From Kangiella sp. HZ709 (GTDB taxonomy: Bacteria > Pseudomonadota > Gammaproteobacteria > Enterobacterales > Kangiellaceae): 64,000 bases of DNA. The notes below the pieces were generated by a model that was given only the letters and a program-made list of their open reading frames with translations, was not told the DNA's origin and made no database searches. A program made the position numbers and the translations under genes. Below are positions 39,520 to 48,006 of this stretch, one piece after another (the first letter of the stretch is position 1; the number at the start of each line of letters is the position of its first letter). The DNA lies in assembly GCF_009674675.1 (NCBI RefSeq), contig NZ_WKJC01000001.1, forward strand, positions 1,681,031 through 1,745,030, given 5' to 3'.

Positions 39520-40713
39520 TTATAACTCTTTAACAGAAATTTCGTTGACTGGGGTCTTGTCTAAAATAAATTTTTCTAATAATTCATTTAAGAATAAGCT
39601 ACCTTTTTCCGTTGGAGTTATCCAATCAGAAACATCATTTAACAGCTCATCAGATTTTGCTTCGGAAATTATTTTTTTAATATCTTGTAATAATAAACCA
39701 GTTCTTTGTGAGTAGAGATTGGTTGGAACTCCTTCGCTTAAGCGCAAGGCATTCAACATAAATTCAAATGGCAATTCATGATTAGGAATAACTGAGCTAC
39801 TAGCAACTTGCGACCAGTCTTGATTGAGGTAATCCTTGGGATGACGTTTTTTAGTGGTTCTATGGATTGCATTTAGATCGAGCCGTGTAATTTTGCCATG
39901 AGCCCCAGCACCGATTCCGATGTAATCACCAAACTGCCAGTAATTTAAATTATGCCGAGATTGCAGTTTTATATCTTTGCTGTAGGCGGAAATTTCATAT
40001 TGCAAATAACCATTATCCACGAGTAACTTTTGCCCAGCTTCTTGAATATCCCAAAGTGTTTCGTCTTGCGGTAGCTTAGGAGGTTTCTGATAAAAATGAG
40101 TATTAGGTTCAAGAGTTAGCTGATACCAAGAAATATGCTGTGGTTTTAAATCTATCGCAGTTTGCAAATCGCTTAATGCTTGCTCAGTAGTTTGTTGGGG
40201 TAAGCCGTGCATCAAATCTAAATTAAAAGAATTAAAACCTGCCTTGTGGGCAAACTCTGCTGCAGCAACTGCTTGCTCAGGATTATGAACTCTGCCTAGT
40301 ATTTCTAGGTGTTGGCTATTAAAACTTTGTACACCAATGGAGAGCCGATTGATTCCGGCCTGATTAAACCCTAAAAACTTTTCAGCCTCGAAAGTACCGG
40401 GGTTAGCTTCCATGGTTATTTCAATATCGTTTTCGAATGGTATTAATGCTCTTACACCGCTGATTAAACTATCAATTGCCTCGGCAGAAAATAAACTAGG
40501 AGTGCCGCCGCCGATGAAAATACTATGAAGTCTTCTGCCCCAAACGAATGGAACTTCTTGTGCTAAATCCTCAAGTAATCGTTGAACATATTGCTGCTCA
40601 GGAATTTCCTCTAAACTGTCTTTAATACCATGGGAATTAAAGTCACAGTAGGGACACTTTTTAATGCACCATGGGATATGGATATAGAGTGATAGGGGCG
40701 GGTTAGTTAGCAT
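39520..40713 (-). CDS. hemW: radical SAM haem chaperone HemW
   Basis: 397 residues. CX3CX2C cluster ligands Cys16, Cys20 and Cys23 (CIKKCPYCDF), then GGGTPS and the HemW C-terminal domain. HemW-type proteins carry haem rather than acting as coproporphyrinogen oxidases; the fourth residue of the motif is Asp-Phe, not the HemN CxxxCxxCxC pattern. Follows rdgB by ten bases, the conserved order. Confidence 0.94.
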   Translation of the reverse strand: MLTNPPLSLYIHIPWCIKKCPYCDFNSHGIKDSLEEIPEQQYVQRLLEDLAQEVPFVWGRRLHSIFIGGGTPSLFSAEAIDSLISGVRALIPFENDIEITMEANPGTFEAEKFLGFNQAGINRLSIGVQSFNSQHLEILGRVHNPEQAVAAAEFAHKAGFNSFNLDLMHGLPQQTTEQALSDLQTAIDLKPQHISWYQLTLEPNTHFYQKPPKLPQDETLWDIQEAGQKLLVDNGYLQYEISAYSKDIKLQSRHNLNYWQFGDYIGIGAGAHGKITRLDLNAIHRTTKKRHPKDYLNQDWSQVASSSVIPNHELPFEFMLNALRLSEGVPTNLYSQRTGLLLQDIKKIISEAKSDELLNDVSDWITPTEKGSLFLNELLEKFILDKTPVNEISVKEL

Positions 40714-40723
40714 TTGTTTAGAT

Positions 40724-41341
40724 TTATAAGTAATCGGGGAGCTTGTTCATAAGCTCTTTTAAAGCTTTACCACGATGGCTAATTTCTGCTTTTTGTTCTG
40801 CGCTAATTTGCGCTGAAGCACATTCATGTTCTGGACACCAAAAAAGCGGATCGTAACCAAAGCCATTCACACCAACTTCATTTTCTAAGATTCTACCATC
40901 CCAGCTGCCATGGCAAATTAGTGGTGTAGGGTCGTCGCCATGGCGCATAAAAACTAAGATGCATTGATAGCGCCCAGTTCGATGTTCGGTGGCTACACCA
41001 GTTAATTTTTCGACAAGTAAATCGTTATTGGCTTGATCCCAATCGCCATCTTCAGCGGTCACTCCATTCATTTTGGCAAAGCGAGCGGAATAAATTCCAG
41101 GCTGACCATTAAGGTAATCTATCTCGATTCCTGAATCATCTGCTATCGCAGGCAAACCGGTAATTTTTGCAGCATGACGTGCTTTGATAATCGCATTTTC
41201 CACAAAGGTAGTACCGGTTTCTGGAACATCTTCGATGCCAAATTCTTTTTGTGGGATAACTTGATAATTAAAAGCCGCGAACAGTTCTGTAAGCTCTTTA
41301 ACTTTCTTTTTATTACCAGAAGCGAGGACAATCTTTTGCAT
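40724..41341 (-). CDS. rdgB: dITP/XTP pyrophosphatase
   Basis: 205 residues. Hydrolyses non-canonical purine triphosphates to protect DNA. LASGNKKKVKEL at the start, DDSGIEIDYL with the metal acids and SHRGKALKEL near the C-terminus identify the Ham1/RdgB family. Co-transcribed with hemW. Confidence 0.96.
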   Translation of the reverse strand: MQKIVLASGNKKKVKELTELFAAFNYQVIPQKEFGIEDVPETGTTFVENAIIKARHAAKITGLPAIADDSGIEIDYLNGQPGIYSARFAKMNGVTAEDGDWDQANNDLLVEKLTGVATEHRTGRYQCILVFMRHGDDPTPLICHGSWDGRILENEVGVNGFGYDPLFWCPEHECASAQISAEQKAEISHRGKALKELMNKLPDYL

Positions 41342-41412
41342 GATGAGAAATAAAGAATAATGGTGCTGGACAGTATAACCAATATCTTACTGTAGGTATA
41401 AAAAACAGTCAT

Positions 41413-41435
41413 AAAAAAAGCGGCCGAGGCCGCTT
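41413..41435 (-). terminator. rho-independent terminator after the spondin genes
   Basis: On the minus strand AAGCGGCC / GGCCGCTT forms an eight-pair GC-rich stem followed by a T7 run (plus-strand A-run 41413-41419). It isolates the spondin pair from rdgB-hemW. Confidence 0.9.
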
Positions 41436-41459
41436 AAAGAGGAGCAAACTTAGGGGTAA

Positions 41460-42188
41460 TTACTCAGTACGGTTAATTCTAATATTGATAACCGTGTTAT
41501 CGATACGGTGATCTTGCGTTAAAACTGAATTAGTAAGACCATCATCAACCGAAACAACACCTGGGTGCATAGTGACCTGATCAGCGATATCGTCTCGAGC
41601 AGCATTAAAGCCTTCGCCGCCGTCAGCTGGTCCTGGAATAGTACCTGCTAACTCAGTGTTACGTTCAGTACCAGCATCGTAAGCAACTCCGCGAATTGAC
41701 ATGGAATCACCAACAGCCAAACCGCTAACGTCAATGTCGGCACGTCCGGTGATGGCATCGTTGGTGTTTACTAGCATGGTAACCACCGTCAAAAGATCAA
41801 CCTCCGCCGCAGGAAACTGGATAGTAATAGTTTCGTTGCCACCAGGACCAATCGGTGCTGCTCCAGATGCTTGTTGATTAGAACCTGCTGCGTTAACTGC
41901 TTCTTGAATCAGGTCGGTATTTGAACCACCCTCGGCAAGATTTTCTAGTCCAACGCTGGCAGCTTGACCAATACTGAAGGCTTGATATGCATCGGTATGG
42001 CTAATGACAGCTATAGGTGACATTGGTTGCGCGTTGGTGAGATTGCTCACCGTTACCTCAAAGGTTGCCATAGCGACCGGTGGTGGCGGTGTTGGATTAA
42101 CGTCTAGATCATTATCACTGCCGCACGCAGCTAGGAATAAACTTCCTAGAACTACAGCGCCAAGCGTTTTAAATTTAAAATTGTTCAT
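41460..42188 (-). CDS. spondin-domain lipoprotein
   Basis: 242 residues. Lipoprotein signal with LAACGS (Cys near residue 22) and a Pro-rich linker NPTPPPP, then a Spondin_N-type domain (ATFEVTVSNLTNAQPMSPIAVISHT, NQQASGAAPIGPGGNETITI, MLVNTNDAITGRADIDVSG). Preceded by AGGAG and 22 bp after its paralogue. Probably outer-membrane anchored. In eukaryotes the fold takes part in matrix adhesion; bacterial roles are uncharacterised. Confidence 0.85.
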   Translation of the reverse strand: MNNFKFKTLGAVVLGSLFLAACGSDNDLDVNPTPPPPVAMATFEVTVSNLTNAQPMSPIAVISHTDAYQAFSIGQAASVGLENLAEGGSNTDLIQEAVNAAGSNQQASGAAPIGPGGNETITIQFPAAEVDLLTVVTMLVNTNDAITGRADIDVSGLAVGDSMSIRGVAYDAGTERNTELAGTIPGPADGGEGFNAARDDIADQVTMHPGVVSVDDGLTNSVLTQDHRIDNTVINIRINRTE

Positions 42189-42210
42189 GATTAACTCCTA
42201 ATAGTTCGAC

Positions 42211-42921
42211 TTATATTTCAACTGTGATAGTTGCTCTAACTACAGGGTTTAACCAGCGGTGAACGGTATTGTCTAAATCACTTTTGCCACCAGTATTGTC
42301 ATCATCCCCTAGTGCGCCACGATGAATATGAACATTGGTGTTTGCATCAATAGTCGCTGCGCCTGTACCGCCAGTACCAGCGAAGCCACCTGGTGCTGCT
42401 GGAATGCCTGGAGTGCCAGGTGCGCCGCCACCATTAACGATTTCATCATTGGCTTCGGTACCAGCATCGTAGGCGCTTAAGTTGACTACATAGGTACCAG
42501 CTTCATCTGGAATTCTCCAAGAGTTTAAACCAGCAAATCCATCATTAGTCGGTAGTAACATAGCGACAATGGACAAGTATTCGTTAGTGGTTCCAGCGGT
42601 ATCAATAACTGTGGTGGTGGTGGAGGCGCCAGGAGCTAATAAACCGCCTGCGGGATTTTCAACAACTTGACCAGATGCCGCTTGCACATCTGCAGATAAG
42701 CCGGCGATTGCACCACCTTCAGCCATCGCTTGTAAACTGGCCGACGCAGGTTGTCCAGTGGTAAATAAAGCGGTATTACCATCATGCGCCGCGACTAAAA
42801 ACGGAGTGAAGGTAATACCATGGGTAAGATTTTGGATTTCTACTGTAACTCTTTGCGCAGAGCTTGCAAAACTAGTTGCCAAAAGTAGGCCGGTGGCTAT
42901 TGCTAAAGGTGTTTTTTTCAT
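42211..42921 (-). CDS. spondin-domain secreted protein
   Basis: 236 residues with a Sec signal peptide (cleavage expected after ASSAQ near residue 23) and no lipobox, so periplasmic or secreted. The Spondin_N-type domain begins RVTVEIQNLTHGITFTPFLV, with MLLPTNDGFAGLNSW matching the motif of the paralogue downstream. A Gly-Ala-Pro-rich insert (about residues 170-195, GGGAPGTPGIPAAPGGFAG) separates the last strands. Its Shine-Dalgarno sequence lies within an inverted repeat that could mask it (see separate entry). Confidence 0.85.
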   Translation of the reverse strand: MKKTPLAIATGLLLATSFASSAQRVTVEIQNLTHGITFTPFLVAAHDGNTALFTTGQPASASLQAMAEGGAIAGLSADVQAASGQVVENPAGGLLAPGASTTTTVIDTAGTTNEYLSIVAMLLPTNDGFAGLNSWRIPDEAGTYVVNLSAYDAGTEANDEIVNGGGAPGTPGIPAAPGGFAGTGGTGAATIDANTNVHIHRGALGDDDNTGGKSDLDNTVHRWLNPVVRATITVEI

Positions 42922-42928
42922 TTTTTGT

Positions 42929-42964
42929 CTCCATTGAGAAGTCGTTAGTGTTTGACCAATGGAG
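42929..42964 (-). promoter_or_regulatory. leader hairpin that can sequester the spondin gene ribosome binding site
   Basis: On the minus strand CTCCATTG is followed by 20 bases and then CAATGGAG, a perfect 8-bp inverted repeat. The 3' arm holds the GGAG Shine-Dalgarno sequence, which sits seven bases before the ATG at 42921. In the RNA the stem would hide the ribosome binding site, so translation of the spondin gene could be switched by temperature, a ligand, a protein or a small RNA. Confidence 0.6.
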
Positions 42965-43096
42965 GGGTAAAAAAAACTATTGTTACAGTGAAATTTTTAG
43001 CTTGTGAGAACCTTTGCAACTATACAAAATGATACGTAACAATTTACGTTTAACTGACTCTAATCGCCTTTTTTCAAAAGCAGTAAAGACTTAGCT

Positions 43097-43537
43097 CTAG
43101 TCTTTATAAAATTTTTGGTCGAATTCGATTTCAATCGGTTCCGATATTCCTGGTATTCTTACGATAAACCTAATGTCAGTTTCTTCTCGCGGCCTAAACT
43201 GAAAATCAGCCAAATAATATATGGCGTTTTCTTCTTTAATTTCTCGAAAAGACAGTTCTTGGTTTTGCGATAGCTGATTCCTTATGCGCCCTTGAACATT
43301 GGCTGCAATCGCATCAGGCAAACCTTTCTTATTAGCGTTATGAATAGAAATATTTAAAACGCCGGTAAAAGAAGTTCGCTGGATTTTATAGGCGGTAGCA
43401 ACTTCTGGTTGTAGAAAAGAACTGTTAAAAGCATTGTAATAAATAATATGATCGCCAACTCGTTTTTCTTCTGCAGCCAATGAAAAAGGAAAAACAGTAG
43501 AAACAGTTAATAAAATAGCTACAAGCGAATATTTCAT
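43097..43537 (-). CDS. DUF4426 exported protein
   Basis: 146 residues: signal peptide (about 1-22), then a beta-rich domain (RVGDHIIYYNAFNSSFLQPEVATAYKI, GVLNISIHN, YYLADFQFRP). Matches the DUF4426 family, often encoded between rdgB and yggT in gammaproteobacteria. Function unknown. The two spondin genes interrupt the usual rdgB-DUF4426 adjacency here. Confidence 0.85.
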   Translation of the reverse strand: MKYSLVAILLTVSTVFPFSLAAEEKRVGDHIIYYNAFNSSFLQPEVATAYKIQRTSFTGVLNISIHNANKKGLPDAIAANVQGRIRNQLSQNQELSFREIKEENAIYYLADFQFRPREETDIRFIVRIPGISEPIEIEFDQKFYKD

Positions 43538-43590
43538 GGGTAACTCCAGTTTGCTGAGTCAGACTTCATTATAACTTACTTTGCTTGAAT

Positions 43591-44160
43591 TTATTGTAAA
43601 AGCTGCATGCCTAAATTGATCAGAATCTTCTGTAAATAAATCAAAGCGAATAGAAAAATCATTGGAGTGATATCAATGCTACCACCTATTGGCGGAATGA
43701 TTTTTTGTAATGGCGACAGTAGCGGCCTAGTGACTTGATGAAAAAAGATCATGGCGGGATTGTATTGCCCACCGGCTAAAAAACTGGTGACCATCAAGCC
43801 GATAAATAGTACTGTTAAAAGAGTCACGATATTCATGACTAAGCCAGCAAATGATGGCAGTCCAATTAGAGTTCCGATCAGCATGACATTGGCTGAAATA
43901 TTGGCATTTAAAATTAGACTTATCAGGAATAACTTTATAGCCAATATCATCATCGCTACAAGTAACGAGGCAGAATTAAATTTCCCAAAGTCCGGAAAGA
44001 TAGAGCGCAAGGGGTTAATCACTGGAAAAGTAAACTTATGTACAAATTGCGAAATTGGATTATTAAAATCAGCTCGCGCTAATTGTAGTAAAACTCTTAC
44101 TAAAAAAATCATGCAAATTAGATTAGTAAGGTGCTCAATTAGTTGAACCATTAGATTCAT
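43591..44160 (-). CDS. yggT: YggT family membrane protein
   Basis: 189 residues in two YGGT repeats: LVRVLLQLARADFNNPISQFVHKFTFPVINPLRSI and FFHQVTRPLLSPLQKIIPPIGG, each with two hydrophobic segments. An inner-membrane protein linked in some bacteria to osmotic tolerance and cell division. Conserved order yggS-proC-yggT. Confidence 0.93.
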   Translation of the reverse strand: MNLMVQLIEHLTNLICMIFLVRVLLQLARADFNNPISQFVHKFTFPVINPLRSIFPDFGKFNSASLLVAMMILAIKLFLISLILNANISANVMLIGTLIGLPSFAGLVMNIVTLLTVLFIGLMVTSFLAGGQYNPAMIFFHQVTRPLLSPLQKIIPPIGGSIDITPMIFLFALIYLQKILINLGMQLLQ

Positions 44161-44176
44161 ATTATTCTCTTTTTGG

Positions 44177-45046
44177 TTATTTATGTGTTGTTTGTTTGGC
44201 TTTAGACGTTTGAGCTAATTCTTGCCCGCGTTTTACTGAAGCTTTCAAAGCTTGATTGATTATCTCAGCAAATTGATCATTTTGGAATGATTCAATTGCC
44301 GCAGCAGTGGTGCCACCGGGTGAAGTTACTGCTTGTCTTAATTGAGAAATGTCGGCGTCATGATTAGCTCCTGCCATTTTTGTTGCTCCTATGGCTGTCT
44401 GAACAGCAAGCTGTCTAGCCGTAGATGGATCGAATCCATGTAGTACAGCAGAGTCGATAACAGCCTCTAAGAAATAAAAGTAATGTGCTGGGCCGCTCCC
44501 GGAGATCGCGGTAACCCAGTCCATTTGTGATTCTTGCTTGATCCAAACGCTCTGTCCGACGGAATTGAAAATCTGCTCAGAGTAACTTCTTTGTATTTCT
44601 GAAACATTGCCCTTAGCAAATAACCCGGTTACCCCCTCACCTATGGTGGCAGGAGTATTGGGCATGGCTCTAACAATCGCCCCTTTGGAGTACAACAATT
44701 CATAGATGGTTGAAGTTTCAACACCTGCAGCTACGGATATCAAAAGCTTATCAGCACATAAATCAGTATTAATGGAGCTTAGAGCAACTGACAACATTTG
44801 CGGTTTAACTGCTAAAATGATGATGTCAGCCACCTCAAACACTTTATTGTTATCGGTAGTGGAGTTTATATCCGGATAAGCTAGCTTTAGAGCATTAAGT
44901 TTGCCTTGGCTAGGATTCGAGCAAATGATTTGTGATGCTGAATGGTCGGCGGCAATTAAACCATGGATAATCGCTTGCGCCATATTGCCAGCACCAATAA
45001 ATCCAATCGTTAAATCAGCAATAGAGTGACAATTTTTGCTAGTCAC
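44177..45046 (-). CDS. proC: pyrroline-5-carboxylate reductase
   Basis: 289 residues. Last step of proline synthesis. NAD(P)-binding loop IGFIGAGNMAQAIIHGL near residue 13, AVKPQML, RAMPNTPATIGEGV, and the C-terminal dimer motif AVTSPGGTTAAAIESF. N-terminal extension of about ten residues before the Rossmann strand. Overlaps the yggS stop by eight bases. Confidence 0.96.
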   Translation of the reverse strand: MTSKNCHSIADLTIGFIGAGNMAQAIIHGLIAADHSASQIICSNPSQGKLNALKLAYPDINSTTDNNKVFEVADIIILAVKPQMLSVALSSINTDLCADKLLISVAAGVETSTIYELLYSKGAIVRAMPNTPATIGEGVTGLFAKGNVSEIQRSYSEQIFNSVGQSVWIKQESQMDWVTAISGSGPAHYFYFLEAVIDSAVLHGFDPSTARQLAVQTAIGATKMAGANHDADISQLRQAVTSPGGTTAAAIESFQNDQFAEIINQALKASVKRGQELAQTSKAKQTTHK

Positions 45047-45737
45047 GATTTAGCTCCTCTCTTGTCCCAAATAGACCGGTGCCAATACGAATCATGGTTG
45101 AACCTGACTTAATGGCAGCTTGATAATCGCCAGACATCCCCATAGATAAAGTATCCATTGTCGGCAATTGTTGTTTTAATTGTTGGTAAAATGCACTAAT
45201 TTCTGCGAAATTACTAGCCTGCTTGTTAGGCTCGGTTTCTTTTGGTGGTAATATCATCAAGCCTCTTAGCCGTAAATTGGGCAATTCATTAATTGTTTGA
45301 GCCAATTCAAAAACATGGTTTGGTTCTATTCCTGACTTTTGGGGCTCTTTAAAGTAATTTACCTGAATGCATGCGTTAAGTGGAGACATTGACGTTGGAC
45401 GGGCCTCATGCAATTTGATGGCCACTTTTTCTCTGTCGACCGACTGAACCCAATCAAAATGAGTTGCAATGACCTTGCATTTTTTACTTTGCAGCGTACC
45501 AATGAAGTGCCATTTTAATGATAAATCAGCAAGTTGGGACATTTTGTCCAAAGCTTCCTGCAATTGGTTTTCGCCAAAATCTATTTGTCCCTGCGCGGCC
45601 AAGTTTCGAATTTTTTCGACCGATTGCCTTTTGCTAACGGCTATTAATCGCACATTTTCTTGAAAAATCTGACCTTTAGCGCAGGTTTTTGCGATTTCTT
45701 GTTGCAGATCTTCTAGTGTAAAGGCTATTCTATTCAT
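45039..45737 (-). CDS. yggS: PLP homeostasis protein YggS
   Basis: 232 residues, the YBL036C/PLPBP family. Binds PLP through Lys36 in LIAVSKRQSVEKI; GENQLQEAL, HFIGTLQSKK and SMGMSGDYQAAI are the other hallmark blocks. Adjusts vitamin B6 and amino-acid pools. Divergent from pilT with only 35 bp between them. Confidence 0.95.
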   Translation of the reverse strand: MNRIAFTLEDLQQEIAKTCAKGQIFQENVRLIAVSKRQSVEKIRNLAAQGQIDFGENQLQEALDKMSQLADLSLKWHFIGTLQSKKCKVIATHFDWVQSVDREKVAIKLHEARPTSMSPLNACIQVNYFKEPQKSGIEPNHVFELAQTINELPNLRLRGLMILPPKETEPNKQASNFAEISAFYQQLKQQLPTMDTLSMGMSGDYQAAIKSGSTMIRIGTGLFGTREELNRD

Positions 45738-45772
45738 TGGTTATAAAAATTATCAAATATGGGGTCTAACAT

Positions 45773-46807
45773 ATGGATATTACAGAACTTTTAGCATTTA
45801 GTGTTAAGAATAATGCTTCTGATTTACACATATCGGCTGGGATGCCTCCTCTGATCCGTGTCGATGGCGATATACGTAAGATTAACTTACCTGCGCTCGA
45901 AGATAAGGAAGTCCATTCATTAATTTATGACATTATGAATGATAAGCAGCGTAAAGACTATGAAGAGTTTTTAGAAGCTGATTTCTCATTTGAGATTAAG
46001 GATGTGGCTCGTTTTCGTGTAAACGCCTTTGTACAGAACCGTGGCCGAGCTGCGGTATTCAGAACCATTCCTTCGCGTGTTTTAACTTTAGAAGAAATTA
46101 ATGCACCTAAGATTTTCCAAGATATTTCAATGCATCCGCGTGGCTTAGTATTGGTTACAGGGCCTACTGGTTCTGGTAAATCAACCACGTTGGCAGCCAT
46201 GATGAATTATGTGAATGAGCAAAAGCATGAGCATATTCTAACCATTGAAGACCCAATTGAATTTGTGCATGACTCGAAAAAATGTTTGGTGAACCAACGT
46301 GAAGTGCATCGTGATACTCATAGCTTCTCTAATGCACTGCGTTCGGCACTGCGTGAAGATCCTGATATTATTCTAGTTGGTGAGATGCGTGATTTAGAAA
46401 CTATTCGATTGGCACTAACCGCGGCGGAAACAGGCCACCTGGTATTTGGGACTTTACATACGACTTCTGCAGCGAAAACGATTGACCGTGTAATTGACGT
46501 ATTCCCTGAGGGTGAAAAAGGTATGGTTCGATCAATGCTTTCAGAATCATTGCAGGCGGTCATTGCGCAAACATTGCTTAAGAAGAATGGCGGTGGTCGA
46601 TGTGCAGCACACGAGATTATGATTGGTACACCAGCGATTCGAAATCTTATTCGTGAAGATAAAATTGCTCAGATGTATTCTGCAATGCAAACCGGTATGT
46701 CTTTGGGTATGCAAACTTTGGATCACGGTTTAAAACAGTTAGTGCAAAAAGGTATTGTCTCGCGTGCTGATGCTCGATTGAAAGCTAAAAATCCAGACGA
46801 TTTTTAA
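45773..46807 (+). CDS. pilT: type IV pilus retraction ATPase PilT
   Basis: 344 residues. Hexameric ATPase that disassembles the pilus. N-terminal PAS-like domain, Walker A GPTGSGKST (130-138), AIRNLIRE retraction motif near 290, and Walker B-type LVGEMRD. Followed by pilU after 12 bases. Position next to yggS corresponds to the E. coli yggR (pilT-like) site. Confidence 0.97.
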   Translation: MDITELLAFSVKNNASDLHISAGMPPLIRVDGDIRKINLPALEDKEVHSLIYDIMNDKQRKDYEEFLEADFSFEIKDVARFRVNAFVQNRGRAAVFRTIPSRVLTLEEINAPKIFQDISMHPRGLVLVTGPTGSGKSTTLAAMMNYVNEQKHEHILTIEDPIEFVHDSKKCLVNQREVHRDTHSFSNALRSALREDPDIILVGEMRDLETIRLALTAAETGHLVFGTLHTTSAAKTIDRVIDVFPEGEKGMVRSMLSESLQAVIAQTLLKKNGGGRCAAHEIMIGTPAIRNLIREDKIAQMYSAMQTGMSLGMQTLDHGLKQLVQKGIVSRADARLKAKNPDDF

Positions 46808-46819
46808 AGGATCTAAACT

Positions 46820-47959
46820 ATGTTGATTGAACCATTACTAAAAGCATTAATGGATAACAAAGGCTCGGACTTATTTGTAACTGTGCATAGACCGCCGAGC
46901 ATTAAAATCAATGGCAAGATTCGTCCTGCCTCAAAGTCCATGTTAACACCACATCAAGTGTCTGAGCTGATTCATTCTTCAATGACTGAAAAGCAGAGAC
47001 AAGAGTTTGAAGAAACTAGCGAATGTCAGTATGCAATTAGTCTTGAAAACGTTGGTCGTTTCCGTGCATCAGCTTTTATGCAGAGAAACCAACCTGGCTT
47101 AATTGTCCGTCGTATCGAAACTAAAATCCCGACTACCGATGATTTGAAAATTCCAGATACTTTAAACGAATTAGTAATGAAGAAAAGAGGCATCATTATT
47201 TTCGTGGGCGCTACGGGTACCGGTAAATCAACTTCATTAGCGGCAATGATCGGACACAGAAATCGTAATTCAATGGGGCATATTATTTCGGTAGAAGATC
47301 CAATTGAGTATGTGCATCGTCATGATCAATGCATTATTACCCAGCGCGAAGTAGGTATTGATACCGAGTCATTTGAGATAGCACTGAAAAATACGCTAAG
47401 GCAAGCGCCAGACGTTATCTTAATCGGTGAGGTTCGCTCGCACGAAACTATGTCTAACGCGATCACATTTGCTGAGACTGGTCACTTGTGTTTGTGTACC
47501 TTACACGCGAACAATGCTAACCAGGCAATTGATCGGATTTTGCACTTCTTCCCGAAGGAAGAGCACACGCGCGTTCTTATGGATTTATCATTGAATCTTG
47601 AAGCAATTATTGCACAACAACTGGTTCCAACGGTTGATGGAAAAGGTAGACGTGCAGCGGTAGAAATCATGATCAATTCTCCACTAATGTCTGATCATGT
47701 TCGAAAGGGTGAAGTTCATTTAATGAAAGAATTAATGGCTCGCTCTCGTGAGCAAGGCATGCAAACCTTTGATCAAGCTTTGTTTGATTTATACGTGGAT
47801 GGACATATTAGTTACGATGATGCCTTGTTACATGCTGACTCAGCAAATGATCTTCGTTTACGCATTAAACTACATGAAAAAGATGCGACAGCATTAGAAG
47901 ACTCGACTGATGGATTAACTATGCAGGCAGATGACGACTCGGTTTCGTCAATGTTTTAA
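46820..47959 (+). CDS. pilU: PilT-dependent accessory retraction ATPase PilU
   Basis: 379 residues. Walker A GATGTGKST (130-138), and LIGEVRS Walker B region. Works with PilT to increase retraction force. A 30-residue acidic C-terminal tail (EKDATALEDSTDGLTMQADDD) is beyond the ATPase core, as in other PilU proteins. Ends at a bidirectional terminator. Confidence 0.96.
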   Translation: MLIEPLLKALMDNKGSDLFVTVHRPPSIKINGKIRPASKSMLTPHQVSELIHSSMTEKQRQEFEETSECQYAISLENVGRFRASAFMQRNQPGLIVRRIETKIPTTDDLKIPDTLNELVMKKRGIIIFVGATGTGKSTSLAAMIGHRNRNSMGHIISVEDPIEYVHRHDQCIITQREVGIDTESFEIALKNTLRQAPDVILIGEVRSHETMSNAITFAETGHLCLCTLHANNANQAIDRILHFFPKEEHTRVLMDLSLNLEAIIAQQLVPTVDGKGRRAAVEIMINSPLMSDHVRKGEVHLMKELMARSREQGMQTFDQALFDLYVDGHISYDDALLHADSANDLRLRIKLHEKDATALEDSTDGLTMQADDDSVSSMF

Positions 47960-47978
47960 AAATGAACTCTTTGTTGTT

Positions 47979-48006
47979 AAAAAGCCTAGTTTAACTAGGC
48001 TTTTTT
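47979..48006. terminator. bidirectional terminator overlapping the end of the EAL gene
   Basis: Stem AAAAAGCCTAG / CTAGGCTTTTT with loop TTTAA. It ends pilTU on the plus strand. The last codons and stop of the minus-strand EAL gene (stop at 47991-47993) are inside the hairpin. Confidence 0.9.
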
